From Plectrocnemia conspersa (Eukaryota; Arthropoda; Insecta; Trichoptera; Polycentropodidae): a stretch of 64,000 bases of DNA. Under the pieces are notes generated by a model, which was not told where the DNA came from, made no database searches, and was given only the letters and a program-made list of their open reading frames with translations. Shown here piece after piece: positions 48,383 to 58,699 of this stretch. The stretch is from NCBI GenBank assembly GCA_009617715.1, contig VTFK01000052.1, forward strand, positions 62,001 to 126,000, read 5' to 3'. Every line of letters begins with the position of its first letter. Position 1 is the first letter of the stretch. Made by a program: the position numbers and the translations under genes.

Positions 48383-49345
48383 CAGGCGGCCCTCGACTTT
48401 CGCACAATTCGCTATTTCGCACATTTAAAAAAAACATTTTTTTTTTAAAAAAAACGTTTTGATAGCGGTGAATCTTTTGCTTTAATCAGACTTTCGTATG
48501 ATACCAACAGGTCTACGATATGTTCAATTTTGCAAAATAAAAATATAATTAAAGAATACGTTCAAAATTGTGGAAATTAAAGATATATTTCCACAATCTT
48601 TAATGATATGTTTCAAAAAAACATGGATGAAATGGAAAATCTTTGTCATCGTAGATCGATGACCAACATCAAAAAAGATGTCCCTCTGAGTATTTCAATT
48701 ATTCAAGCAAAAGCTCTTAGTTTGCACAAAGATTGGAAGGATAGATTAAAAAAATATTTTAACACGGTTTTTTAAGCAAGTAACGGTTGGTTTTACAATT
48801 TCAAAATGAGGTATTCTTTTCATAATATTAAATTTACTGGGGAATCGGCTGATGCGGATAAAGATGCTGTAAAAGAATTTATTTTCTAATTATCCAAAAT
48901 TATTAAAGATGTAGAATATTCTTCTAGCCAAATATTTAATGTAGATGATACAGGTTTATTTTGGAAAACTCTTTAACAATGAAAAATATGAATGAAGCCT
49001 TCACGCACCTTGACAAATTTTTAAATATTATGAAAGATTGTGATCCCAATGGAGAACGCATATCTCAAGTGCGTGGGGCGATCAATAAAAACATAGCATG
49101 TTATAAAATACTATATGAAGAAGAGAAAAAGAATAGTGGAAAACAGTTAGCTCTTGATAACTTTTCAAAGGAAACACCCGCAAACCTCACTTAAACGCCT
49201 TTTAAACATATTGTATTTACTTGATAAATAAATATTTTAAAATACACACAATTTCATTTTTTTTTTACTTTCCTCTACTTTCGTACATTCAACATTCGCA
49301 CATATTTTCAGGAACCAATTATGTGCGAAAGTCGAGGGCCGCCTG
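48383..49345 (+). mobile_element. Tigger/pogo-type element, internally deleted (963 bp)
   Basis: Perfect inverted ends of about 24 bp beginning CAGGCGGCCCTCGACTTTC, flanked by TA (48381-48382, 49346-49347). The length is far below the roughly 2.4 kb of full Tigger elements. Coding sequence for both ends of the transposase is present, but the catalytic core is missing. Confidence 0.93.
48608..49194 (+). pseudogene. Tigger transposase lacking the DDE core
   Basis: N-terminal part (48608-48775): NMDEMENLCHRRSM, IQAKALSLHKDW and LKKYFNTVF, part of the CENP-B-type DNA-binding region. After a TAA the same frame continues as ASNGWFYNFKMRYSFHNIKF and GESADADKDAVKEF, and then FNVDDTGLFWK (to about 48966), the first catalytic Asp block (usual N.DETGLFWK). 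The frame then ends. The second part (48961-49194) encodes the C-terminus MNEAFTHLDKFLNIM..CDPNGER and NKNIACYKILYEEEKK. The intervening DDE domain is deleted, so the junction lies near 48966-48976. Non-functional. Confidence 0.85.
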
Positions 49346-49347
49346 TA

Positions 49348-49889
49348 TTGTATGTTATTTGATCCCTTTAGAAGCATCAAATGATTTTGCAAATTATATT
49401 TTGACCAAATATTTGCATTAAATGAGGACATTAATAATAAGAGGTACACTATCAAGAAAAATAAAATTGTAATATATTTTTATAATATTTAAGTCTTTCA
49501 AAATATAATGAAACACACATATCTAGATAAACTTTAAAAAGCTTTAAAGTGGAATTTTAATACATTAAATGTCATGCCAATAAATACGCGTTAAAATAGT
49601 TCAGTGAATATGGCAATCGTTTCAGGGAAGCGAATGACATCTACACAAGAGACCGGCTCTTATAAATCGTTAAGAAACAAAGAAGTGGACTGAAAAGCTC
49701 CACCTGAAACAAGCCTCTCAAATAAGCATTGAACGAGAAAGGAGAAATGTCAATGGTAATTCAATAAATCCGATTTTTAAATTAGTCTGAATAACCCATA
49801 TTTATATATAATTTATCATCGCGGATAAATTAAACTAGCATAAGTTTTTTTCGTAACTATTTTTTAAATATTTATGCAACCCCTAGTTC
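49348..49889. other. No gene recognised
   Basis: A GC-richer patch at 49600-49720 just upstream of the Tc1 remnant may be part of it but is not readable. Confidence 0.35.
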
Positions 49890-50240
49890 TGTGTATTTGC
49901 GTCAACGTCGGAGAAGAATATCTCACCGATTGCGTCTTACATAAAGTCAAATATGGGGTTGGGAGCGTTATGGTCTGAGGTTGCATGCCAGCAACAGGGG
50001 TAGAAATCATGTTCATGTGCGAGGGTCGTATGAATAATATGTAACTATTATGAATTTATTAAGAAAAATATTTCTAAATACGAAAATGTGGCAGTACGCA
50101 TACATAAAAAATAAAGCGCAGGTGTCAATATTGGGTGGCATTATCGAATGCCTTAAACTTGTAAAAATCAAATTGATTTGCTCTCTGGTTCAATGTCGCT
50201 CAACTGATCAGATAAGCGATTCTATACATATATTTTAAAT
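49890..50240 (+). pseudogene. Tc1-type transposase remnant
   Basis: VKYGVGSVMV.GCMPATGVEIMF.CEGRMNN (49947-50040) closely follows the Tc1 block VKHGGGSVMVWGCMS..GVG.L.FI.G.MN, with the Trp now a stop. NLLRKIF.N continues the helix in another frame, and VSIL..WHYRMP near 50126-50150 corresponds to the VL.WPAQSPDLNPIE block, with the motif degraded. No TIRs were found. Old and truncated. Confidence 0.6.
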
Positions 50241-51639
50241 AATTTACGAAGCTTATGCAACAATGCTACGAAGACAAAAATTGAATCGAAAACTAATTTA
50301 TACGAAATAAATCTACGACCGAAAAATGTTTCAATAAAAATTAACATAAAAATTAAATTGCATCTAGAAACTATATAAAAGAGCAAGTGTAGAGTTTTTT
50401 CTACGACATTGTACTCTTGGCACAAAGCTTCCATCTAATCGCACCTTCTTCGTTCAGAATACATACACGTGTGACATTTCACCCGAAGGCCCATTTTCTT
50501 ACTGCTCTTTCTCTAACATATAATATAAAAATGTCTGCAGCGTTCCATTGTTCAATGCCAACGTAGGTAAGTAGTTCTATGGATTCTTTGATGCACCGTC
50601 GTACACGGCACGGCAGAAATCCGCCGTTTTAGTTACGAAACTGGGTTGAAACAGTTGAATATAAATTAGATTAATTGGGTTCACCTAGTTTACATCTTAA
50701 TTATGAGCATATGCAAGAAAGCTCTCTATATATATGAAGAAATTTTAAACTTACGATAAAATTTCACGTGATTGAAAATCAATTGATATTTTCATAAAAA
50801 ACTCGGTGTGTCGGTTTTTTTTTGTTAAATTTGTAAAATTTAAAGGCAGGTGTAAAAATTAAGAAAACAGATTTAAAAAAATATAATTATAACGTTACAA
50901 TAATTTTATCATATATAAAAGCTGTACAACGTTAAAAACACAAGAACAAGTTGAAGATGGCGCAACTAAAAAAAATCTGTGGTGGTTGAAATATGATCCA
51001 GATTACCCTTTATAAAATGCCGTTAGCATCAGAGTTCATAATGAAAAAAAAAAAAATGTACAAGAAATGAACATAAGAGAAATAGCGGCACAGAATACAC
51101 TACAAAAATAAGAATTGCTTTCGCACAAAAACATGTTTTTTTACTTTTGAATATCAAGAAAGAAAAGAAAATTTTGAACAATTTTGGGAACTGAAAAATT
51201 TTCTAGAGCATAATTTATTTTTAAAATATATAGTCCACAAACAAATTATAAAACAATGACGTCCTAGAATTGGTGAAAGGCCGATGCTTTAGATAAGTTT
51301 TAATAATGGCAACAATGGCTTTGAAAAAATCTTTCGTTGCGTTGCAACATATTTTTCCTTATTATAAACTTGTTTTACAACTAAAATTTAAATTTAACAT
51401 GTAACATGTTAAAACAGCGTTATGAATATCTTCTCTAAAGTATTGTTACGAAAACGCCACATATCAAACAAAACATTTCTCTTCAACAATGAAGTAAAAT
51501 AGGTTTATTTCCATTTTTTATGAAAATTATACGGTTGTGAAAAGACGCGCGCTAGACTATACATTAAACTTTGCATATATTATTATTATTCCACCCTTTT
51601 GTTACCGATCCGGACCGTATTTATTTAATGTGTGTCTCA
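50241..51639. other. No gene recognised
   Basis: A strong donor-like AG/GTAAGT occurs at about 50562-50569 after an ATG-initiated short frame that ends in TAG at the same point; this is not enough to call an exon. The rest is AT-rich. Confidence 0.4.
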
Positions 51640-51935
51640 AAAACCATGCGATTTCCACGAGCTGTCTCAAATCAGCATTATAAAATGCAATGAGACGCAG
51701 AAGGGACACGCCGGAGAGACAAAAGCAGATGATCACACATTACGAGACGATGAACAACCAGACCGAGACCGAAATCAAACACGTCAGACCTCAGCGGATC
51801 TGCTTCTCCATCAGCGCTCAGTCTAAAAAAATATTTACAACTCAATGTGTGTATATTGTACAATTTAAAAATAAACTAATACCAGATTTTACCGGCGGCT
51901 ATTTTGGTTGCAAATTCATACCCCTTCGGCCTCAA
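51640..51935 (+). repeat. LTR-like dispersed repeat, copy 2
   Basis: Homologous in layout to 38224-38515: GA-rich segment with AACCAGACCGAGA, CTTCTCCATCAGC, AATAAA, and GGCCTCAAAATCC. A TATAAAA-like start region (near 51680) and an AATAAA fit a solo LTR. Several overlapping open frames here are shadows in a non-coding GC-richer repeat. Confidence 0.45.
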
Positions 51936-51939
51936 AATC

Positions 51940-53460
51940 CCCCAAAAAAACTTCCGCAATGGAAAAATTTGTGAAAAGTATAAAAATAATTCACTTTTTT
52001 ACTGTTCTTTCGAAGAAAAATATTTTTGAATATCAGAAGCACAGACACAGATTATTTGCTTCTCTGGACTTCGCGCAGTGGCCTGGAAAAAAAATTCGAT
52101 GAATCTTACGGCACTTTGACTACGAATCTAGTGCATCCTTTCTGACCCGTATAAATTTATTTTGTATGCTCATTGAGGTTATTATTTTAACCCTAAGCCT
52201 GATTTATTGCATCTATTTCTACTTTAAAAAATATTTATTAATAATTAAAACCGACAGATCGAATTTCGATAACCAATTTACGAATACATAATAAAAATAT
52301 TTTTTTCACTCAAATTAAATTATATGCGATTTGGCATTATAATTTTTATAAATATTTTTAGGCCATCAATAGGCTATTTAAATAATATATACATATCCTA
52401 AAATGAGTGATAAATAGTTCCGAAAAGTCAAACAAAGGATTACAGATGTATCTTAAATTCTTTATGACTTTGAGAATTGATACGTTTTTCAGCACGCTAT
52501 GTTTATTTCGCGTGATAGTAAATGATCAATCGTTTAAATATTGCTTCAAAAATCAATGTTAAAATTAATATATGATATATTTCAATGCGTATTTAAAGCA
52601 TAATAATATTTTTATAAAAATATAATATAAAGCTTCTTGTGCTTTATTTAATTTAACTTTGCTGCACTACAGTTCCATAAGTTTCTCTTTATTGAACCAA
52701 TAACATCTTTCGAGTTCCTTACTTGTCTTTCCGAGAAAGTCTGCGAAAGTCTTTATATTGTCGATTGATTTATTTTATTAAGTCTCTATTGCACATTTAC
52801 TGAACACTATGAGTTTATTATTATGCTTTATCTACCTTGACATAAAAATAGTGTATGAATATATACGATTAATCATATGGTTTGCATGCATATATTTTTT
52901 GGTTCAGTTAAATTCAAACTATACTTTGCTAAGTCATCGTATTATATAAATGATATATATCTATACATATATGTATGTAGCAAATAAATTCATATCATCT
53001 GACAGTACATGAAAAGTGAAATGTTTATTTGTATACGATTGTATTTATAAATTAATTAAGCGTGTAATATATTTGGAAAGCTTCTGCCTGTATGATTTAT
53101 TACAACAAATTATAATTTATTTATACTACGTCAGAACGAATGACGTAAAGTCACAGCGCTCTATTTTTATAATTTTTTAAAAGATTAAGTAAATTGAAGC
53201 AAATGTATCTGTGACGTGATAGAAATATATATTTTATATATAAAAATATATTGATAGATTTTTTTTGCAAGCATTTAAATTTTTTTTAAATGTAATTCTA
53301 AATATATAAATACGTGTTTTTCTAAATATATAAAAAACGAGTGTCCGACACATTTGAACAACATACATAAAACCATAAAATTTACAGTAAAATAAGAAAA
53401 ATTTCTCCCTTTTTTTTTAGACACACTTATAACTTTATTAAATACGCCCGCATTCCGTAT
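51940..53460. other. No gene recognised
   Basis: AT-rich with short (AT)n stretches. Nothing supported. Confidence 0.45.
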
Positions 53461-53463
53461 ACC

Positions 53464-53513
53464 TTTCAATTTTCTCCAAAACTCCCTTAAGGGAGTTTTG
53501 GAGAAAATTGAAA
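53464..53513. repeat. Perfect 50-bp palindrome, no spacer
   Basis: The left arm TTTCAATTTTCTCCAAAACTC and beyond mirrors exactly through the centre CTTAAG to 53513. The right arm is continuous with Penelope-like coding sequence (GVLEKIE in frame), so the palindrome looks like a head-to-head duplication of element sequence. Confidence 0.95.
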
Positions 53514-53533
53514 AGGTTTTTGGTAGAGAATAA

Positions 53534-53925
53534 ATCAGAACTTATTTACATTCAAGTGGAAAAGTCGCTTCTTTTCTGCCGCATGGCAAAGAATCTATTC
53601 TAAATGACTCTCAAGGCATTTATAAAATAGTTTATGCACATTTTGAGAAATCCTGCACAGGACAAACTGCCTTCGATCAAATTAAACCATTAAAAATAGA
53701 CGATGCTAATTCGGCATTAGCTGAACAAGCATTTAATGATGTCTACATACTTCTCTTCCATTAGTACTTTGGCCAAGATAAAAAGTCGTTTTTTTCAGAC
53801 TAAACGGAAAGTAGTTGAGATAGAAATCAACAAAACATCTTCCTTGAACAAAAGAGACGACAAAAAAACCCCCACATAACCAGACTAGAGCTGCAGTTAG
53901 TCTCCGAAGATTTGGAGTGACAGAC
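53534..53925 (+). pseudogene. Penelope-like GIY-YIG endonuclease fragment
   Basis: A 76-codon frame without an ATG (53534-53764) reads SGKVASFLPHGKESIL then GIYKIVYAHFEKSCTGQT (GIYKI at 53615-53629), the GIY-YIG motif with YIG changed to CTG, and NSALAEQAFN, corresponding to SALAEH. After a stop and frameshift, LAKIKSRFFQTKRKVVEIE and NKRDD (to about 53865) match the C-terminal helix and the NF(N)R.D tail of Penelope-like elements. The domain would nick target DNA during integration. This copy has lost key residues and is dead. RT sequence is not adjacent, unlike in an intact element. Confidence 0.72.
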
Positions 53926-54641
53926 AATTCGAAACGTCAGACGCTTATTTAAAAGTAAGATCACGATGGCATCCGTATATATAATATATATTTATATATC
54001 CCCAAAACCCTAAATATTACAACATGCCAATTTTCCAATATTTACTAAAGTATCTCGTAATGTAATTTTGAATGTGAACGCGTTCTCTTTATGTATTGTA
54101 GATAATCAAGAATCTGTTGAGCGAGAGTGAATTTTCTCAGTTGGTAAAACATTTGGGCTCACTTGAACCCTCTCGTTGTATGGTAATGAATCGTGATAAT
54201 GTAAATAACTTTGGAGAGATCCTTGTCGACACTAATTTAATCTCGAGGCTCGCCTTCCTTTTGTCTGCGGTCTTTCGTGCGAGCGGACTTGATGACTGAA
54301 TATATATCATGCTGAATTTCATTACTTGAAAAAAAAACGTTAAAATAAAATTAAATTACGCATTAAGGCCTCGTGGTTTTGAACGTATCACGTGACACTG
54401 TAAATTATTTACTGTCAAAGGCTTAAATCGAATAAGGACAGAAAAAAACATGCGCTAAAATAAATAATGTAAAAAATATACAAGTCAAATATTCAACGAA
54501 TAATCTGATACAAATAAATCATGACAATAGATTTTATAGCTTCAGAAAAGACGCAATTACTCGTAAAGCTTCCGGAATTTTTTTTGAATAATAAACTTGT
54601 AAATAATATTTAAATACGAAGAAAAAAGCAGTAAATCAATG
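53926..54641. other. No gene recognised
   Basis: A GC-richer patch at 54110-54300 is open on both strands for about 60 codons (plus 54117-54299, minus 54137-54322) with no recognised motif. Confidence 0.4.
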
Positions 54642-54784
54642 TGCAATGCCAGAGTATTAGGGAGTCGGATAGCGACAGCCATATGCGAGTCGATAAGTGC
54701 GGATGTCCTTGCTCTAACGGGCATCAGAAGTGGAAGCGATCGTGATTCTCGATCACGTTCCGAAACAAAAATTTCTCGAGAATA
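54642..54784 (+). pseudogene. LINE endonuclease N-terminal fragment
   Basis: CNARVLGSRIATAICESISA then DVLALTGIRS resembles the start of the apurinic-type endonuclease of CR1/Jockey LINEs (usual (L)N.RSL..K...I.......D.LALTETW), with the catalytic Glu of TET replaced. The frame closes after SRSETKIS. About 47 codons. Confidence 0.45.
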
Positions 54785-54959
54785 GTTTGACTGCTGATAG
54801 CAATATTTAATAGTTAGAAGAAGGGCTTAGTAACCTACAGCTTTATGCGATAACTCAGAAAATCGTATCCCAACGCTTATATGATTATATGAGGATTGTA
54901 AATTATAGATTTCGATTCGAATGCTGCTAATCAAAGTATCATAGACACAAATAACTAAT

Positions 54960-55200
54960 TTTAACGTGAAAAGCGTTCCTCATAATAAAGCAGAGCACTT
55001 TAAAAAAATTTTCGCAAGAGAGAAGCTCCACTTGCTCTCAAAAGTGATTCAAAAATCTCTAGTGAAAGTTTTTTGCGTCAAAATGTTTTCAGAGATCGTA
55101 AGAATAATTTTATGCCAAACGGGACTGAGAAAATGACACAGTATAGCACTTTCCATCACTAAAGGGCAGACGGTTAACGAAAGCCCATCTTCACTTTGTA
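54960..55200 (-). pseudogene. Jockey-type RT thumb fragment
   Basis: Similar in nucleotide sequence and orientation to 29650-29872. The minus strand gives KVLCFIMRNAFHV across a frameshift, corresponding to KVLGFIMRNAFHF in the other copy, plus a matching upstream stretch (TRDF.ITFESK). The two copies belong to one Jockey family. Confidence 0.55.
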
Positions 55201-56304
55201 AATAGAGTTAGTCATTAACAAATCGAATTTATGTAAACAATTTTAAATCATATGCATACAGAAAAAACTTGAATTTGTAACTACTGTATTTATGCCAATT
55301 ATAATTACGTGAAAAATAGAAATAGACCTTTAAAAAATTCTTAAAAAAAAATTTTTTAATATAATTTCATTATTAAATTGCAATATATTTTAATAAAAAT
55401 TTCTTATAAAAGAAAAAAATTATGGCGTAGCTCTGTAGAAAGACCCCATCCATTTTTAAAATCTGCCGATTTTTTGGCAGACCAGTTTTTTCTTATCTGA
55501 TATTACGAAAATAAAATTAAGACCGATTAAAGTAATTAAAAAATCGTAAAAAACAATTATATTCAAATACTTCCGATCTCAATAAAAGCTTTCAAGAAAG
55601 CATGCATATTTTGAAACATCTGGCACAAATTCATCCTGACATATGCAGCGATATAAAAAAAAATCAGTGGTTGTAAAAATTCAGAAATATTAGTGCAAAT
55701 TTAATTTTTAACAAAAGAAGTACACAAATTTGTTCTAAAACACTAACGTAAAGAAATTACTGAAAAATTGATAAATAGTCGCTGACGAGAACATCGAAAC
55801 AAAAGTGGAACATGAAGAGCTAAGACCATTCGAATGTTTTCTTTGAGTATAATTTTCACCACCATATCATAAAACACACATTGCAGTTTTATGCCGCTTA
55901 CGTGAGACAATCTGAATAAAACGAGCAAATTTGTTTCCATAGTCATAGTATCATAAAATATGCCACCTACTACTTTCCTGTTCCCGCAGATAAACACGAC
56001 ATAAAAATAACATTTTGCGGCAGTTAATGTAGTAAAGGAAAAATCAATAAGTAAATAAAAAAAATAATGACCTTTACAAATATTTTGTGGACTAAAACTA
56101 ACGCTGAAATAAATGTATTATATCTTACTGGGACTACTTTGAAAAGGACTTTAAATATGTAAATTTAAAAAAAATCGCCATATTTTTTTATAACATCTCG
56201 TAGGAGAGTAAAACATTTTGATTAGCGTCGTGTATTTTTTTGTATATCATATAAAAAATACTACGATTTTTTAGGTAAATTGTGTTAACGACCTAGAACA
56301 CAAT
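55201..56304. other. No gene recognised
   Basis: May hold the lost N-terminal part of the mariner that follows, but nothing is readable. The minus-strand open frame 55743-55997 has no motif. Confidence 0.4.
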
Positions 56305-56610
56305 ACAACAAATCCTGTTCCATCACCACAATGCTCCGGCTTATGCATCGATACAATCAACCACTAAAATCCATTACATAAACCTTTAATTATTTTCCCA
56401 TGCCCCATTTTCATTGGAACTGTCCTTTTTTGACTTCTATCCGTTACCGCAACTAAAAAGGTTCATTGCCGGGAAAAGATTATAGCCAAATGCTGAATGT
56501 CTATTTTCAAAAGCTTGACAAATCGGTATTTAACACTGGGATAATGGCACCAGAGTGTTTTAAATGAGATGTATTGCACTTAAAGAAAAAAGTAATGAAA
56601 ACACTACCCT
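56305..56610 (+). pseudogene. Mariner-type transposase C-terminal remnant
   Basis: ILFHHHNAPAYASIQST (from about 56308) matches the second catalytic block (W)I.HHDNAPAH, with Asp now His. FSLELSFFDFYPLPQLKR (about 56412-56466) matches YSPDLAPCDFFLFPKLK, keeping the third Asp. IAGKR then leads into a degraded tail. The FLFPKLK-type sequence places it in a different mariner subgroup from the HLF-type element at 41.3 kb. No TIRs were found. Confidence 0.6.
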
Positions 56611-57186
56611 AACCACTGTCCTCTTATATAAATCATTGAACTGTTGTACTATCTAAAATATGTTATTGCATATGAATTGACCGATTTTTTTTGCTATGTA
56701 TTTTTATTTCGTTACGTTTTTACGTTTATTGACACTTACTAAGATGTGCATTTTGTATGATATTTTTAATTAATATTCGCATAGATTTTTTTAGATCACT
56801 TTCGCAGTTTCAGTATTGGAATATATCCTAAAATTGTAAGATGTTTTACTACATATAACCACATGGAATGCCAACGGTATATCGCAACACACAAAATAAA
56901 TAAAAAATCTCAAGCAACCTTACTTCAAAATACCTGGATACTGCATGTATTTCATGAGACACCCAGATAGAATAATTTAAAATATTGAATATTACGAAGA
57001 AAAATTTTTCTAGAAGAATCAAGCGACAAATGTTAAAACGCAAGTTTGGTACTCATCATCTGCCGTGTATTGTCTCCCATAGTGCAACATTAAAAAATAA
57101 ATAAATAAATCCTTTTTGAGCAAACTGGGAAATTAATTAATTGCTGGAAATGATTATAATACCATAGAAAAGAACTTAATTATTAC
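56611..57186. other. No gene recognised
   Basis: AT-rich. The minus-strand open frame 56849-57043 has no motif. Confidence 0.4.
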
Positions 57187-57792
57187 TAAAAATGGGACGG
57201 GGCTTAGTCGCAAAGGCTAGGACCTAAACGTTTTAAACTAATATGACTTATTAATTAGGTGACGTGTTAACGTCAAATTTAAAAAACAGTTTTATAATGA
57301 TTGTTATTTTTGAATAATATGATGATCATGGTAAAATCAGTTAACTTAAAATTGTGGATTGCGTATTAATAAAAAAAAAAAAAATTGTTTAGAATCACCA
57401 AATATATACATATTTAAAAATTAAAACGATACCGAGTATAATAAAATACTAGTCAAATACTTTTTCTTGCTAAAAAACAGCAAATATCAAACTTTGTGAC
57501 ATATACAATTTATTTTTTATTTTTAACACTTGACGCGGCGAAATTCGCACGACCGTTCAACACGGAATATGTTTTCCTCGGGCCTACAATTTAAAAAATA
57601 CTTTAAATACTTATTTAAATAAAATTGAAAAAATTATTTCATTCAAAAGAAAAAAAAAAAAAAAAAAAAAAAAAGTTTTTTTTCTATAATGTATTTTTTA
57701 ACATATTATATATTTGACTAAGAGCACTTATAGAATCAACTAAAGTGAAGAAATAATTTTGGCCGCCCAGATCGGGCAAATACCCCACAGTG
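57187..57792 (-). mobile_element. Transib-like element, copy 2 (one end only)
   Basis: Inverted match to 34411-34995. It retains the terminus ending CCCAGATCGGGCAAATACCC with CACAGTG at 57786-57792, and the GGGCGGCC segment missing from the left end of copy 1. A run of 24 A bases lies at 57651-57674. The other terminus is absent, so no TSD can be read. Confidence 0.7.
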
Positions 57793-58554
57793 ATCGTCAA
57801 AAATATTCGAAAAACTGTCATTTCAACGAATCAATCCAATAATTGAAAAGAAAAGAATTATTCCAGATCATCGATTTAGATTTATAAATCATTACGGAAC
57901 TATAAAGCAAGTCAATAGGATAAGAAAAAAAAATTAATAACGATTTTGAGGGCAAAAGGTACTGCACCGCTGCGTTCATAGATATAAGTCTGGCACTATA
58001 ATATATAAGTAAACCTGCCAAAATAAATTTATAAAATATTTTAATATGGTTATTCACTAAAAATGTCTTGTTCCAGTCACTTGATAAGAAACAACCTTAA
58101 ACTTGAATATTAATTTTTTTCAATAAAAAATTTTTTGACCTTAATTAAATATTACAGAAAATTCTGAACGATCTAATAATGTAACCAAAGATAGCAACAA
58201 GGGTCCGAAGCCTACTAATTATTATTTATTAATCGGTTTGGAAATTCTAGAATTATCTGAAGACCTTGAAAACTACTTTTATTGGATTTCGTAAATAAAT
58301 GACGCATTTATGGATGGCGCAAACGTGCCGGTCGGTTGAATAAAAAAGGCCAGATGTAATAAAATAAGTGTTTCTATTATTATTTCAATAATAGGTTAGT
58401 TATTTTGCGTCTCTCAAACAATGTAATAAAATAATACAATATATTTTATTTTTGAATTTAGACATTGTTATATTGTTGCCCAATTCTCACATCCAAGTTT
58501 GAGTATCTGTAACCACAAAAAGCACCTTCTAAAGCACCTACTAAAGTTTCCTCT
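57793..58554. other. No gene recognised
   Basis: The minus-strand open frame 57818-58057 has no motif. Confidence 0.4.
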
Positions 58555-58690
58555 CAATGCTATAGGTTAATCCTGCGGTCCGCTATCCATCAAGTCGCCG
58601 GTTCGATTACCGGAAAGCCTAACCGGTGACAAAGCGAGTTATTTATCGCTCGCCGCCATAATTGATCTTCCTGCGTGGCGTGAGCGCTTT
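58555..58690 (+). repeat. tRNA-like SINE candidate
   Basis: CCGGTTCGATTACCGG (about 58599-58614) forms a perfect T-arm and polymerase III B-box. Upstream GGTTAATCC resembles a D-loop. A GC-rich tail with GCGAG...CTCGC pairing follows to about 58685. The acceptor stem is absent, so it is not a tRNA gene; it fits a tRNA-derived SINE head and body. Confidence 0.4.
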
Positions 58691-58699
58691 TCAAAATAC

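Noticed and set aside
50546..50570. First exon with ATG and a strong GTAAGT donor
   Set aside because: The frame from the ATG ends in TAG exactly at the donor and no partner exon was found.
57651..57674. Run of A bases as a poly(A) tail of a retrocopy
   Set aside because: It lies inside the Transib-like homologous region, where copy 1 has a shorter A/T-rich stretch, so it is slippage within the element.
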